From the NCBI GenBank assembly GCA_020161065.1, contig JAIUPH010000009.1, forward strand, positions 180,760-244,759: a stretch of 64,000 nt of DNA. The letters are read 5' to 3'. The DNA is from Pseudomonadota bacterium. Lineage in GTDB: Bacteria; Pseudomonadota; Gammaproteobacteria; Burkholderiales; Burkholderiaceae_C. The position numbers and the translations under genes were made by a program. Below, one piece after another: positions 50,417-60,422 of the stretch. The notes beneath the pieces were generated by a model. It was not told where the DNA came from. It ran no database searches and was given only the letters and a program-made list of their open reading frames with translations. Every line of letters begins with the position of its first letter. Position 1 is the first letter of the stretch.

Positions 50417-52962
50417 CGTGCGGCCCTCCGGCGGCGCGGGCCGGCCTTGGCCGCCGCGGTGGCGGCATCGTCCTGCAGCGCCGCGTCGGCCTCGGCCAGC
50501 ATCCGCGCCAGGCGGTCTTCGAGCTTCTCGGTCGTGAGTTGTTCGCGCAATCGTTCCACCATCAACGGCAAGGCAAAGGGGCTGGGCGCCCGCAGCTCGA
50601 CGAAGTCCGGCGTGCGGCGCGCCATCTGCTGCAGCGCGGCCTGCAGGCGCTGCAGTTCCAGCTCTTGCGCCAGCACTTCGGACTCGGCCTGCGCCAGCAG
50701 GCGGTTGCCCGCATCGTACTTGCGGAAGACCTCGTAGAACAGCGCGCTGGAGGCCTGCAGCTGGCGCATGCTCTTGGGCGCGCCGGGGTAGCCGCCGAAC
50801 ACCAGCCCGGCCACGCGCGCGATCTCGCGAAAGCGCCGCTGCGCCAACTCGCCGGAGTTCAGGCTGGCCAGCACATCGGATAACAGGTTACGCGTTGACA
50901 ACAGCTCGGGCAGCCGCGCACCGTCCAGCGCCACCGGGTTGGCGCCGACGATCTCCAGCCCGAGGTCGTTGACGCTCAACGAGAAGGTGTTGGGCGCCTC
51001 GCGCGAGAGCCGCCAGGCCAGCAGCTGCGCCAGGCCGATGTGCACGTTGCGGCCGGCAAAGGGGTACAGGAACAGGTGGTGGCCCTCGCGCGAGCGGTAG
51101 CGCTCGATCAGCAGCCGCCGCTGCGTGGGGATGCGCGACAGCCGCGCCTGCGTCTGCAGCATCGGCAGCGCGGCCTGCAGTTCCACGTCGAACAGGTCGC
51201 CCTGCAGCACCGGCACCGCGCCCGTGCCGGCCACGCGGTCCAGCACCTCCTGCACCGCGTCGGCCAGTTCGCTGGACAGCGGCATCTTGCTGCCGTTCCA
51301 GGCCGGCACCACGCCCTTCAGCCGCGTCGCCTTGCGCACCTGGGCCGTCATCTCGTGGGTGCGCACGTACTCCAGCACGCGGCCGCCGAAGACGAAGCAG
51401 TCACCCTTGGACAGCCGCGCGATGAAGCCTTCTTCGATCGTGCCCAGCGTGCCGCCGGAGACCCAGGCGACCTTCATCGTGGCGTCGGCGACGATGGTGC
51501 CGACCTGCAGGCGGTGGCGCTTGGCGATGCCGCGATCGCTCACGCGCCAGCGGCCGTCGACGCGCGCAATGCGGTGGTACTCGGGGTAGGCGCCCAGGCT
51601 GTCGCCGCCTTGCTCGCAAAAGCGCAGCACCCAGTCGAACTCGTCGCGCGTCAACGCCGCGTACGCGGGAGCGGCGCGCACTTCATCGAACAGCACGTCG
51701 GCGTCGAAGCCGGGCTGCACGCCGCCTTGCGCGTCGCGGTCGCTGCCCAAGGCGACGGTGACGAGGTGCTGCACCAGCACGTCCAGCGGCTTTTGCGGCG
51801 TGCGGCGCGACTCCACGCGGCCGGCCAGCGCGGCGCGGCGTGCGGCGGCGGCTTCCACCAGCTCCAGCGTGTTGGTGGGCACCAGCGTGATGCGGCTGGC
51901 GCGCCCCGGCGCGTGGCCGCTGCGGCCGGCGCGCTGCAGCAGCCGCGCCACGCCCTTGGCGCTGCCGATCTGCAGCACGCGCTCCACCGGCAGGAAGTCC
52001 ACGCCGAGGTCCAGCGACGAGGTGGCCACCACGGCCTTCAGCCGGCCTTCCTTCAAGCCGGTCTCGACCCATTCGCGCACCTCGCGGTCGAGCGAGCCGT
52101 GGTGCAGCGCGACCAGCCCCGCCCAGTCGGGCCGCGCCTGCAGCAGCAGCTGGTACCAGATCTCGGCCTGCGAGCGCACGTTGGTGAAGACCAGCGTCGG
52201 CCCGCTGGCCGCGATCTCGTCGACCACCGGCTGCTGCATCTGCGCGCCCAGGTGGCCGCCCCAGGAAAAGCGCCCCGGCTCGGCGGGGATCAGGGTGTCG
52301 ACCACCAGCTCCTTGGCGATGCGGCCCTGCACCAGGCGGCCGCCGTCGCGGCCGACCAGCGTGGCCATCGCCTCGTCCAGGTTGCCCAGCGTCGCCGACA
52401 GGCCCCAGACCGCGAGCCCCGGGTTCCAACGTTTGAGGCGAGCCAGCGCCAACTGCACCTGCACGCCGCGCTTGGAGCCGATCAGCTCGTGCCATTCGTC
52501 GACGATCACGGTGTGCACGCCGGCCAGCTCGTCGGCGCTGCGCTCGCGGGTCAGCATCAGGCTCAGGGATTCCGGCGTGGTCACCAGCGCCGCGGGCCAG
52601 GCGCGGTCTTGTTTGGCGCGCTCGGCGCTGCCGGTGTCGCCGGTGCGCGCGGCCACGCTCCAGCGCGGCGCCAGCTCGGGCAAGGTGAGCTGCAGCGCGC
52701 GCACGGTGTCGGCGGCCAGCGCGCGCATCGGCGTCAGCCACAGCACCTGCAGCCCCGGGCCGGGGCGCTGGCGAAGCAGTGCACCCAGCCACACTGCGTA
52801 CGTCTTGCCGCTGCCGGTGGTGGCATGCAGCAGGCCGCTGTCGCCGGCGGCCATGGCCTGCCAGACCTCGGTCTGGAAGGCGTGCGGCCGCCAGCCGCGG
52901 GCGGCGAACCAGGCGTGGCAGCGGGCGATGTCGAGCGCGGTGGGGACGGACACGGCGGGCAA
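50413..52962 (-). CDS. Lhr-type DEXH helicase (ligase-associated DNA repair type)
   Basis: An 849-residue SF2 helicase. Motif [11 protein letters not shown], motif [12 protein letters not shown], motif [11 protein letters not shown], then SSLDLGVDF and the QRAGRSGH motif VI are present. The long C-terminal part is the Lhr winged-helix and beta-barrel core. This length matches the class found with DNA ligase D-like enzymes and implicated in DNA damage tolerance. No ligase gene is near. The start is uncertain: a TTG at 52962 or GTG at 52953, both without a clear ribosome site. Confidence 0.9.
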   Translation of the reverse strand: MPAVSVPTALDIARCHAWFAARGWRPHAFQTEVWQAMAAGDSGLLHATTGSGKTYAVWLGALLRQRPGPGLQVLWLTPMRALAADTVRALQLTLPELAPRWSVAARTGDTGSAERAKQDRAWPAALVTTPESLSLMLTRERSADELAGVHTVIVDEWHELIGSKRGVQVQLALARLKRWNPGLAVWGLSATLGNLDEAMATLVGRDGGRLVQGRIAKELVVDTLIPAEPGRFSWGGHLGAQMQQPVVDEIAASGPTLVFTNVRSQAEIWYQLLLQARPDWAGLVALHHGSLDREVREWVETGLKEGRLKAVVATSSLDLGVDFLPVERVLQIGSAKGVARLLQRAGRSGHAPGRASRITLVPTNTLELVEAAAARRAALAGRVESRRTPQKPLDVLVQHLVTVALGSDRDAQGGVQPGFDADVLFDEVRAAPAYAALTRDEFDWVLRFCEQGGDSLGAYPEYHRIARVDGRWRVSDRGIAKRHRLQVGTIVADATMKVAWVSGGTLGTIEEGFIARLSKGDCFVFGGRVLEYVRTHEMTAQVRKATRLKGVVPAWNGSKMPLSSELADAVQEVLDRVAGTGAVPVLQGDLFDVELQAALPMLQTQARLSRIPTQRRLLIERYRSREGHHLFLYPFAGRNVHIGLAQLLAWRLSREAPNTFSLSVNDLGLEIVGANPVALDGARLPELLSTRNLLSDVLASLNSGELAQRRFREIARVAGLVFGGYPGAPKSMRQLQASSALFYEVFRKYDAGNRLLAQAESEVLAQELELQRLQAALQQMARRTPDFVELRAPSPFALPLMVERLREQLTTEKLEDRLARMLAEADAALQDDAATAAAKAGPRRRRAAR

Positions 52963-53003
52963 CTCTACGGGCTCGCCGGAACCGGCGGCGTAAGATGCAC
53001 CGC

Positions 53004-53567
53004 ATGGGCAATGCCGTCGTCCTGCCGCGCATGAGCGCTGCCGAGTTCCTGGCCTGGGAATCGGGGCAGATGGTGAAGCACGAGTTCGTCGACGGCGAAG
53101 TCTTCGCGATGGCGGGCGCCGAGGACAACCACGTCACCGTGAGCCTGAACCTGGCGGTGGCGCTGCACCAGCGCCTGCGCGACACGCCTTGCCGCGCCTA
53201 CATGTCCGACATGAAGCTGCGGGTGGCGGAAAACTTCTACTGCCCGGACGTCTTCGTCACCTGTGGCGCCGCGGACGCGGCCAGCCCGATGGTCAAGACC
53301 GAGGCCAAGTTCATTGCCGAGGTGCTGTCGGACGGCACGGCGGCCTATGACCGCGGCGCCAAGTTCACGAGTTATCGCCGCCTGCCCAGCCTGGAGGAAG
53401 TGCTGTTCATCGACATCGCCCGCCGCCATTGCGACGTGTATCGCAAGACCGTCGAAGGGCAATGGATGCTGCACGCCTACGGGCCGGGCGTTGCCATCCC
53501 GCTGGCCAGCGTGGGCCTGGAACTGCCGGCCGAGCAATTGTTCGCCAAGGTGGCCGGGCCGCGTTGA
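53004..53567 (+). CDS. Uma2 family (DUF820) PD-(D/E)XK-like protein
   Basis: A 187-residue protein. The [11 protein letters not shown] opening, the YCPDVFVTC strand and the [21 protein letters not shown] block contain the Asp, Glu and Lys of a PD-(D/E)XK nuclease fold. Uma2 proteins are abundant in cyanobacteria and scattered elsewhere; their DNA targets are mostly unknown. It is divergent from the helicase gene with a gap of about 40 bp. An ATG at 52995 would add three residues. Confidence 0.85.
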   Translation: MGNAVVLPRMSAAEFLAWESGQMVKHEFVDGEVFAMAGAEDNHVTVSLNLAVALHQRLRDTPCRAYMSDMKLRVAENFYCPDVFVTCGAADAASPMVKTEAKFIAEVLSDGTAAYDRGAKFTSYRRLPSLEEVLFIDIARRHCDVYRKTVEGQWMLHAYGPGVAIPLASVGLELPAEQLFAKVAGPR

Positions 53568-53738
53568 CCGCCAGTCGCGGGGCCGGCGATCGCCGATCCG
53601 CAGCCTTCGCGCTCGTTCATGTGCCACGTCTTGCGCCACGTCAAGCTACTCACTCGCCGCGGGCCCTAGGCTCGCGGCCTTTGCCCCGGAATCCCCCGGA
53701 ATCGGCGCCGGCCGTTCGGCTGCTGCGCCCGCTGCTCC

Positions 53739-54980
53739 ATGGACTGCCCTCGACTGCCCTGCACCCTGCCTGCCGGCCTGAAGCCCTTGCGCCTGGCCGG
53801 GCGCGAACTGTTGCCCATCGTGCAAGGCGGCATGGGCGTGGGCGTTTCGGCGCACCGCCTGGCCGGCACGGTGGCGGCCGAGAGCGCGGTGGGCACGATC
53901 TCGTCGGTCGACCTGCGGCGCCTGCACCCCGACCTCATGGAGCGCACCGGCCACCTGCGCGTGGGCGAAGAGGCCAAGCAGGCCATCAACGCCGCCAACC
54001 TGGAAGCGCTGGAGCGCGAGATCAAGGCCGCGCGCGCGCTGTCCAAGGGTCGCGGGCTGCTGGCGGTGAACGTGATGCGCGCGGTCAGCGAGTACGCGGC
54101 CTCGGTGGTGAAGGCGCTGCAATGCGGCGTCGATGCGGTCGTGGTGGGCGCCGGCTTGCCGATGGACCTGCCCGACCTCGCGCGTGAACACCCCAAGGCG
54201 GCGCTGATCCCCATCCTGTCGGACGCGCGCGGCGTCGCGCTGGTGCTGCGCAAGTGGGAGCGCAAGGGCCGCATCCCGCAGGCCGTGGTGCTGGAGCACC
54301 CGCGCCTGGCCGGCGGCCATCTCGGCGCGGCCAAGGTGGCCGATGTCAACGACCCGCGCTACGACTTCGAGAACGTCATCCCGGCCACGCTGGCGGTGCT
54401 GCGCGAGGCCGGCATCGAGCGCGAGGTGCCGGTGATCGCCGCCGGCGGCGTGCGCAGCCACGAGGACATCCGCCGCCTGCAGGCGCTGGGCGCCGCCGCG
54501 GTGCAACTGGGCACGCCGTTCGCGGTGACCACCGAGTGCGACGCCCACCCCGAGTTCAAGCGCGTGCTGGCCGAGGCGCGCGACGAGCAGGTGGTGGAGT
54601 TCGTCAGCGTCGCCGGGCTGCCGGCGCGCGCCGTCAACACGCCGTGGCTGCAGCACTACCTGCAGGCGCTGCCCAAGCTGGCGGCCAAGACGCACAAGAA
54701 GCCGCGCTGCACGCTGGCCTGGGACTGCCTGGCGCAGTGCGGGCTGCGCGACGGCTTCCAGGGCTGGGGCCAGTTCTGCATCGACACCCAGCTTGCCGCC
54801 GCGCTGCGCGGCGACGTCAAGAAGGGCTTGTTCTTCCGCGGCGCCGGCGCGCTGCCCTTCGGCCAGCGCATCGCCAGCGTGCGCGAGTTGATCGAGCGGC
54901 TGCTGACGCCGGCCGCGGCAACGGCCGCTTCGGCGGCTGCCGCTGCGCTGCCGGCACCGGCGCTGGCGACCGCGGCCTGA
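53739..54980 (+). CDS. Nitronate monooxygenase family protein
   Basis: A 413-residue FMN TIM-barrel protein. IVQGGMGVGVSAHRLAGTVA binds FMN phosphate, the LEHPRLAGGHLGA block contains the His proposed as base, and VIAAGGVRSHEDIRRLQALGAAAVQLGTPF closes the barrel. The family oxidises alkyl nitronates or acts as NADH:quinone reductase or, in fatty acid loci, as enoyl reductase. It stands alone between a noncoding gap of 171 bp and the convergent transglutaminase-like gene. The last 30 residues are a low-complexity Ala tail. Confidence 0.88.
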   Translation: MDCPRLPCTLPAGLKPLRLAGRELLPIVQGGMGVGVSAHRLAGTVAAESAVGTISSVDLRRLHPDLMERTGHLRVGEEAKQAINAANLEALEREIKAARALSKGRGLLAVNVMRAVSEYAASVVKALQCGVDAVVVGAGLPMDLPDLAREHPKAALIPILSDARGVALVLRKWERKGRIPQAVVLEHPRLAGGHLGAAKVADVNDPRYDFENVIPATLAVLREAGIEREVPVIAAGGVRSHEDIRRLQALGAAAVQLGTPFAVTTECDAHPEFKRVLAEARDEQVVEFVSVAGLPARAVNTPWLQHYLQALPKLAAKTHKKPRCTLAWDCLAQCGLRDGFQGWGQFCIDTQLAAALRGDVKKGLFFRGAGALPFGQRIASVRELIERLLTPAAATAASAAAAALPAPALATAA

Positions 54981-55010
54981 GCGCCACGCGCGGGTCAGCG
55001 CTTTGGTGCC

Positions 55011-55676
55011 TTAGCGCGCCTCGCGCTCGGCGTCGGCCGCGAAGTCGCCCGGCGGCGCCGGCTCGCCCACCAGCGACGGGTAGACGCGCTCGAAGTCGGC
55101 CAGGATCTGCGCCAGCGGCACGTCGTCGAAGGCGCCGCGTTGCAGCACGTACTCCATGTGGCGGTTGCCGGCGCGGTCGAAGGGGTGGTAGATCGAATCG
55201 TTGCTGCCGTCGAACTCCAGCGGCAGCAGCCCGAAGCGTTCGCACAGGTCGATGTTGAAGGCCGGCGTCGCCTTCACCCAGCGGCCGTCGAGCCACAGGT
55301 CGCTGTAGCCGTGCCAGATGAAGACGTCGGTCTGCATCGACTTGCGCAGCCGCTCGGTGCTGAGGTGGTTGCGCACGTCGGCATAGCCCACGCGCGACGG
55401 GATGCCCGCGGCGCGGCACGCCGCCGTCAGCAGCGCCGCCTTGGGCACGCACCAGCCGTAGCCCTGCGCCAGCACCTGGCTGGCGCTGAGGCCGCGCGCG
55501 CTGAGGTCGATGCGGTAGGGGTCGTAGCGGAAGCCGTCGCGCACCGCGTGGTACAGCGCGACGGCGCGCGCGCGGTCGTCGCCGCTGCCGGCGTGCTCGC
55601 GGACGAAGGCGACCACCGCGGGGTGGTCGCTGTCGATGATGGCGGTGGGCGCCAGGCTGGCGGGGGTGGGGCTCAT
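55011..55676 (-). CDS. Transglutaminase-like protein
   Basis: A 221-residue cytoplasmic protein of the transglutaminase-like superfamily. The catalytic Cys is in GYGWCVPKAALLTAACRAAGIPSR and the His in FIWHGYSDLWLDGRWVKATP, with Asp or Asn following near AFNID. Such stand-alone domains are probably peptidases or amidases of unknown substrate. It overlaps the DUF429 gene by four bases, so the two are co-expressed. The ATG at 55676 is taken as start; a longer frame overlaps DUF429 entirely. Confidence 0.83.
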   Translation of the reverse strand: MSPTPASLAPTAIIDSDHPAVVAFVREHAGSGDDRARAVALYHAVRDGFRYDPYRIDLSARGLSASQVLAQGYGWCVPKAALLTAACRAAGIPSRVGYADVRNHLSTERLRKSMQTDVFIWHGYSDLWLDGRWVKATPAFNIDLCERFGLLPLEFDGSNDSIYHPFDRAGNRHMEYVLQRGAFDDVPLAQILADFERVYPSLVGEPAPPGDFAADAEREAR

Positions 55677-56545
55677 CGGGGTGGGTCTCCGGTTGTCGTG
55701 CATTCTGCCGCCGCCGGCACGGTGGCGATCCAGCCCTCCACCGGGTCGGCCCGCGGCGGCAGGCCATGGCCGGGCTGCACCGACGCCCAGGCCGCCTGCG
55801 CCAGGCACAGCACGGCGTCGAGCCGGTCGCCCGAGGCGTCGTGCACGAGCTGCTCGCGCAAGGCCTGCGTCGCCTGCAGCCGCAGGCCCAGACGGCTGCG
55901 ACCTTGCTCCAGCCGCTCGACGATGTCCTTGCGCGCGATCAGGCGGTCGGCCTGCTCGCTGTTCTTGTACGAGCGGCGGCCGATCAGCTCGTGCGCCAGC
56001 AGCCCCGGGTAGGCCTCCAGCGCCGCGCGCTGCGGGTCGCCGGCGTGCAGGCCCGGCAGGTGGCAGCCGGCATCGACCAGCCGCGCCAGCCCCTCGTAGT
56101 ACATGAAGCCCACCGGCACGTAGCGCGTCTGCAGCGGGCTGGTGGAGCTGATGCCGGCGCCCAGCGCCGTGTCGCAGGCGCGGTGCAGGAGCCGCTGCCC
56201 GGCCGGGCGCGCGTTGCCCCAGGCGTCGACCAGCGCGCGGAAGTCCATCCGCGTCGCGCAGCGGCGGCGCAACGCGCCGATCACCTCGGACGTTGTGGCG
56301 CCGAGGCCTTGCTGCTGCACGAAGGCACGCGGCAGCCCGAACGGGAAGTCGAAGCCGCCCAGCCAGGGCCCGGGCCGCTGCAGCAGCGCCTCGAACTCGG
56401 CCAGCGTGGGCAGCAACTCCACCGCCTGCAGCCGCAGCACGCCGCTGCGCAGCAGCCCGCGCGCCACGGTGATGGGCTTGCGGCGGCTGGGCGCGCTGCT
56501 GAAGTCGACGCCCAGCAAGGGCAGGCCGGCGTGCGGGCCCGTCAC
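55673..56545 (-). CDS. DUF429 family protein (RNase H-like fold)
   Basis: A 290-residue DUF429 protein. The first acidic residue is in LLGVDFSSAPS at the N-terminus, FDFPFGLPR follows, and the late SGDRLDAVLCLAQAAW carries two more, as in RNase H-like nucleases. No function is established for the family. It begins at a GTG and overlaps the transglutaminase-like gene; a 39-codon membrane-peptide frame ends one base upstream. Confidence 0.83.
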   Translation of the reverse strand: MTGPHAGLPLLGVDFSSAPSRRKPITVARGLLRSGVLRLQAVELLPTLAEFEALLQRPGPWLGGFDFPFGLPRAFVQQQGLGATTSEVIGALRRRCATRMDFRALVDAWGNARPAGQRLLHRACDTALGAGISSTSPLQTRYVPVGFMYYEGLARLVDAGCHLPGLHAGDPQRAALEAYPGLLAHELIGRRSYKNSEQADRLIARKDIVERLEQGRSRLGLRLQATQALREQLVHDASGDRLDAVLCLAQAAWASVQPGHGLPPRADPVEGWIATVPAAAECTTTGDPPR

Positions 56546-56546
56546 G

Positions 56547-56666
56547 TCAGCTCAACGCCAACACAGCGCCGGCCCGCCGGCCCAGGCCCAAGGCCAGCGC
56601 CGGCGGCAGCCACAGCGCGTGCAGCAGCGCGGCCAGCAGCACGAGGGCGAGCGCAGTCAAGGGCAT
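56547..56666 (-). CDS. Possible 39-residue membrane peptide
   Basis: An ATG at 56666 opens 39 codons ending one base before the DUF429 GTG. The product would be a single hydrophobic helix (LTALALVLLAALLHALWLPP) with a short basic end. The tight spacing favours coupling with DUF429. There is no clear ribosome site and GC-rich DNA gives hydrophobic frames by chance, so it is tentative. Confidence 0.35.
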   Translation of the reverse strand: MPLTALALVLLAALLHALWLPPALALGLGRRAGAVLALS

Positions 56667-56698
56667 GGCCAGATTGTCAGGGCGCTAAAGTGCGGGCG

Positions 56699-57787
56699 AT
56701 GAACAGCAGCCCGACCCCCTCCTCCAACCCCGTGCTGGTGCAGGCCTGGCGCGGCGGCGTCGTCGAATCGGCGCACCGCGGCGCGTTTGCCGTCGTCGAC
56801 GCCGGCGGGCGCCTGCACAGTTCGCTGGGCGACATCGAGCGGCCGATCTTCCCGCGCTCGGCCGTCAAGGTGCTGCAGGCGCTGCCGCTGGTGGCCAGCG
56901 GCGCCGGCGACGCGCTGGGCCTGAGCGACGAAGAGCTGGCGCTGGCCTGCGCCTCGCACGGCGGCGAGGAAGCGCACGCGCGCACCGCCGCGTCGATGCT
57001 GGCCAAGGCCGGCGTCGATGCCGGCGTGCTGGAGTGCGGCGCGCACTGGCCGTATAACGAGCAAGCCGCACGGACGCTGGCGCGCCAGGAGCAGGCGCCC
57101 GGCGCGCTGCACAACAACTGCTCGGGCAAGCATGCGGGCTTCGTCTGCCTGGGTTGCCGCTTGCATGGCGGACAGGGCGAGCTGCGCGGCTTTCTCTCCG
57201 GCTACGTCAAGCCCGAGCATCCGGTGATGCGCGAGGTCAGCGCCGCACTGCAGGCCGCCACCGGCTGGGACCTGTCGCGCAGCGCGCGCGGCACCGATGG
57301 CTGCTCGATCCCCACCCACGCGATGCCGCTGCGCCACCTGGCGCTGGCCTTCGCGCGCGTGGCCAGCGGCCAGGGCCTCGCGCCCGACCATGCGCGCGCC
57401 GCGCTGCGGCTGCGCCAGGCGGTGGCGCGCGCGCCCTTCATGGTGGCCGGCACGGGCCGCTTCGACACCCGCGTGATGACGGCCTTCGGCGAGCGCGTGT
57501 TCTGCAAGGTGGGCGCCGAGGGCGTGCACTGCGCCGCGCTGCCTGCGCTGGGCCTGGGCGTCGCGGTGAAGATGGACGACGGCAACACCAGCCGCGCCTG
57601 CGAGGTGGCGATGGCGGCGCTGCTGCTGCACCTGCTGCAGCCGGCGACCGACGCCGAGCGCACGCTGCTGCAGGCGCTGGCCGACGTCAGGCTGCGCAAC
57701 TGGAACGGCATCGAAGTCGGCCGCCTGGCGGCCGTGGAGGTCGGCCGCCCGGCGGCCGCGGACGTGAACCGCCCGCCGGCCGCGTAG
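56699..57787 (+). CDS. Asparaginase II (ReAV/AnsA-type, thermolabile class) family protein
   Basis: A 362-residue asparaginase of the class typified by Rhizobium etli ReAV, unrelated to E. coli asparaginases. The Ser-x-x-Lys pair is in FPRSAVKVLQ near residue 55; HNNCSGKHAGFV holds the Cys and Lys of the zinc site, and GTDGCSIPTHA the second Cys. It should hydrolyse asparagine to aspartate and ammonia. The last 24 residues are an imperfect repeat of VGR-AA units not present in the core family. It is followed 18 bp later by the diguanylate cyclase gene. Confidence 0.88.
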   Translation: MNSSPTPSSNPVLVQAWRGGVVESAHRGAFAVVDAGGRLHSSLGDIERPIFPRSAVKVLQALPLVASGAGDALGLSDEELALACASHGGEEAHARTAASMLAKAGVDAGVLECGAHWPYNEQAARTLARQEQAPGALHNNCSGKHAGFVCLGCRLHGGQGELRGFLSGYVKPEHPVMREVSAALQAATGWDLSRSARGTDGCSIPTHAMPLRHLALAFARVASGQGLAPDHARAALRLRQAVARAPFMVAGTGRFDTRVMTAFGERVFCKVGAEGVHCAALPALGLGVAVKMDDGNTSRACEVAMAALLLHLLQPATDAERTLLQALADVRLRNWNGIEVGRLAAVEVGRPAAADVNRPPAA

Positions 57788-57805
57788 CCAAGGGCCCGTC
57801 GCCCG

Positions 57806-59416
57806 ATGACGCCCGCGCTGTCGCTGTCCGCCTGCGCCGCCACCGCGTGGCAGGCCACGCCCGACATGGCGCTGCGCGTGTGCGTGGCCTCGGGGCTGCT
57901 GGCGCTGGCCGGCTGGTCGGCGGCGCGCCGGCTGTTCCCGGGGCAGCGCGCCTTCGTCGCGTTGTGCGTGGTGATGGCGGCGTGGATCGGCTTCAGCGTC
58001 AGCGAGCACGCCGCCGTCGACCCCGCCTGCAAAGGCAGCATCGGGCTGCTGGCGTGGACGGCCATCCTGGCGCAGCCGCCGCTGTGGGCGCTGTTCCTGT
58101 TCCAGTACCTGCACGGCCAGACGCGCGTGCCGTCGACGCGCGCGCGCTTGCTGCTGGCGCTGCCCTCGCTGCTGCTGCTGGCGGCGGCGCTGACCAACGG
58201 CTGGCATGGCCTGTGGTACGGGCCGCGCAGCGCGCTCGGCGCGCCGATCGCCGGGCTGGCGCGGCTGCACTACGACTACGGGCCGCTGTTCGGCGCGGCC
58301 ATCGTCGTGGGCTACGGCTGGACGGCGCTGGCCTACGCGTTGACGCTGCGCGGCCGGCGCCTGGCGATGGCCGACCAGCGCACGCCGTGGAACGTCTTCC
58401 TGGTGATGATGACGGTGCCGCTGGCCGCCAACGCGGCCTACCTGCTGGCCGGCGTGCGCCTGTTCGGCAGCGACCCCACCAGCATCGCCTTCGCGGTGTC
58501 GCTGGCCGGCTTCGCGTGGATGATCGCGCGCAACCGGCTGTTCTCGCTGGTGCCGATGGCGCGCCGGCTGCTGTTCAGCGAGCTGCCGTCGCCGGTGCTG
58601 GTGCTGGGACCGTCGCGCCTGGTGATCGAGGCCAACGAGGCGGCGCGCCAGCTCGCCGACGGCCTGCCGCCGCCGGGCACGCCGCTGGCGCAGTGGCCGC
58701 GCTTCGGCGCCGCGCTGGCGGCGCAACTGCCGGCCAGCGGCGACAGTGGCTCGCCGGTGCTGCACCTCGATCCGGGCACCGACGGCGAACGCTGGTTCGA
58801 CGTGCGCCTGCGCAACCTCGGCGATCGCGCGCAGCCGCTGGGCCTGCTGGTGCAGTTGCACGACGTGACGGCGCACGAGCGCCTGCAGACCGGCATGCAG
58901 CAGCGGCTGGCCGAGCGCGAGGCCGAGCAGGCCCGGCTGCGCGAGCTGTCGCTGCTGGACCCGCTGACCGCCGTGGGCAACCGCCGCGCGCTGGAGCAGC
59001 GCTTCGCCGCGCTGGCCGCCGAAGGCCGGCCGCTGGCGCTGGTGCTGCTCGACCTGGACCACTTCAAGCGCGTCAACGACCAGCACGGCCATGCGGTGGG
59101 CGACGCCGTGCTGCGCGACTTCGCCGCCGAACTGCGCGGCGCCGTGCGCGCCGAAGACCTGTTCCGCATCGGCGGCGAGGAGTTCGCGCTGCTGCTGCCG
59201 GGGCTCGACGCCGCGCAGGCGCTGCGCCGCGTGCAGCAGGTGCACGAACGCGTGCACGCCGCCGCGCTGGGCGGGCTGGCGCCGGGGCAAGGCTTCTCCG
59301 GCGGCGTGGCCGCGGCACCGCCGCATGCGGCCGAGTTGTCAGCCCTGCTGGCCGCCGCCGACGCAGCGCTCTACCGCGCCAAGAACAGCGGCCGCAATCA
59401 CAGCCAGGTGGGTTGA
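57806..59416 (+). CDS. Diguanylate cyclase with 7TM sensor and PAS-like domain
   Basis: A 536-residue signalling protein. Residues about 15-240 are a seven-helix membrane sensor of the 7TMR histidine-kinase type. A PAS-like domain (about 260-365, from LPSPVLVLGPSRLVIEANEAA) is followed by a coiled coil (RLAEREAEQARLREL) and a GGDEF domain. The active site GGEEF is near 453 and DLDHFKRVNDQHGHAVGD binds GTP, so c-di-GMP synthesis is expected. The signal sensed is not known. Confidence 0.88.
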   Translation: MTPALSLSACAATAWQATPDMALRVCVASGLLALAGWSAARRLFPGQRAFVALCVVMAAWIGFSVSEHAAVDPACKGSIGLLAWTAILAQPPLWALFLFQYLHGQTRVPSTRARLLLALPSLLLLAAALTNGWHGLWYGPRSALGAPIAGLARLHYDYGPLFGAAIVVGYGWTALAYALTLRGRRLAMADQRTPWNVFLVMMTVPLAANAAYLLAGVRLFGSDPTSIAFAVSLAGFAWMIARNRLFSLVPMARRLLFSELPSPVLVLGPSRLVIEANEAARQLADGLPPPGTPLAQWPRFGAALAAQLPASGDSGSPVLHLDPGTDGERWFDVRLRNLGDRAQPLGLLVQLHDVTAHERLQTGMQQRLAEREAEQARLRELSLLDPLTAVGNRRALEQRFAALAAEGRPLALVLLDLDHFKRVNDQHGHAVGDAVLRDFAAELRGAVRAEDLFRIGGEEFALLLPGLDAAQALRRVQQVHERVHAAALGGLAPGQGFSGGVAAAPPHAAELSALLAAADAALYRAKNSGRNHSQVG

Positions 59417-59540
59417 GGCGCGCGCCAGCGCCGGCGAGTTGCAAGCCCATCGGTCAGAGAAAGGAATACCGCTTGACGGGAAGAAGATCGAAGCGCCGTT
59501 GACTCTGCGGGAAGTCCCTGTAGACATGTTAGGCAGCACT

Positions 59541-60362
59541 TCACCGTCGCCGGATGTATTCGTCCATGCATTTGACCGCGATGCTAAGTTGGGCGGTGGG
59601 CGTGTCGTCGTTCATTCTGTCGAGCCCACACCTAACACGTGCCGCTGCCTTGCGCTTGCCCAGTTCCTGACGGCTCAGTCCAAGTCGCTTTGCCTCGCGG
59701 ATCTCGTCAGCTTCATCTACGTAGGGATCGTTGGCATTGAGGCCGTATTGTTGAAGTTCACCGGCCGATAGGATCTTCATGCGATCAGGCGGAATGAAGA
59801 GCGAGTCTTCGTACAACCTCGAAGGCACGTTGACCGAACCAAGGAACTTGGTGATCAAGGTGCCCCACCTCGCCTGCTTCGCCTTCTGCTGCTCCGGGGA
59901 ATCGGCTCTGTCATCGGGGTCGTACGGACGGTGTATGCCGACAGTGGCGTACTGATTGACTATCCGGCGAGATGCACCAGCAAGGACGTACACGCAGGCG
60001 CTCAGACATCGTGCATCACGATCAACCGAGGCGGCGAGCTCTCGCTGCCGCAAGAGGCGCCCAATGTCGATGGCAGCTTCGATATTTCCGCCGGTGGAGT
60101 CGAGCTCCAAGATCGCGAACCACTTGCCCTTCAGTTTCTCGTCGAAACCACGCACGAGGTCGTTGATGTCATCGAAGTCCTTCCTGGAGATGCTCCCCTT
60201 CAGCAGCATGCGAACGTAGACGCTATCGGGTTTCCCGATTAGCGGCTGCGTTGAAACAAGTACTTCAGCATTTGCGGACAGGGCCAAGAAGGCCAAGAGT
60301 TGCCCCAGCAACCAGGCGCCGAGCCGCGGAGCACATTTGGACCGGAAGGCAGACGGGAGCAT
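59541..60362 (-). CDS. Exported ClpP/crotonase-like protein of unknown function
   Basis: A 273-residue protein with a signal peptide ending SANA. The middle resembles ClpP-type serine peptidases of the COG3904 kind: LELDSTGGNIEAAIDIGRLLR is the oxyanion/helix turn, and the putative Ser is in RCLSACVYVLAGASRR, followed by the HRPYDP region where a His might complete the site. It is less GC-rich than the genes to its left and has no operon partner. It would act in the periplasm, perhaps on peptides. Identity beyond the fold is uncertain. Confidence 0.65.
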   Translation of the reverse strand: MLPSAFRSKCAPRLGAWLLGQLLAFLALSANAEVLVSTQPLIGKPDSVYVRMLLKGSISRKDFDDINDLVRGFDEKLKGKWFAILELDSTGGNIEAAIDIGRLLRQRELAASVDRDARCLSACVYVLAGASRRIVNQYATVGIHRPYDPDDRADSPEQQKAKQARWGTLITKFLGSVNVPSRLYEDSLFIPPDRMKILSAGELQQYGLNANDPYVDEADEIREAKRLGLSRQELGKRKAAARVRCGLDRMNDDTPTAQLSIAVKCMDEYIRRR

Positions 60363-60422
60363 GGCACGCAGTGTATCGGGGAGTGGCGAAGCAATGCGGG
60401 GCCTGTGCTGCCGAACGTAGAT

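Noticed and set aside
53568-53738. Possible small gene in the gap before the nitronate monooxygenase
   Set aside because: The frames there are short, without ribosome sites or recognisable motifs.
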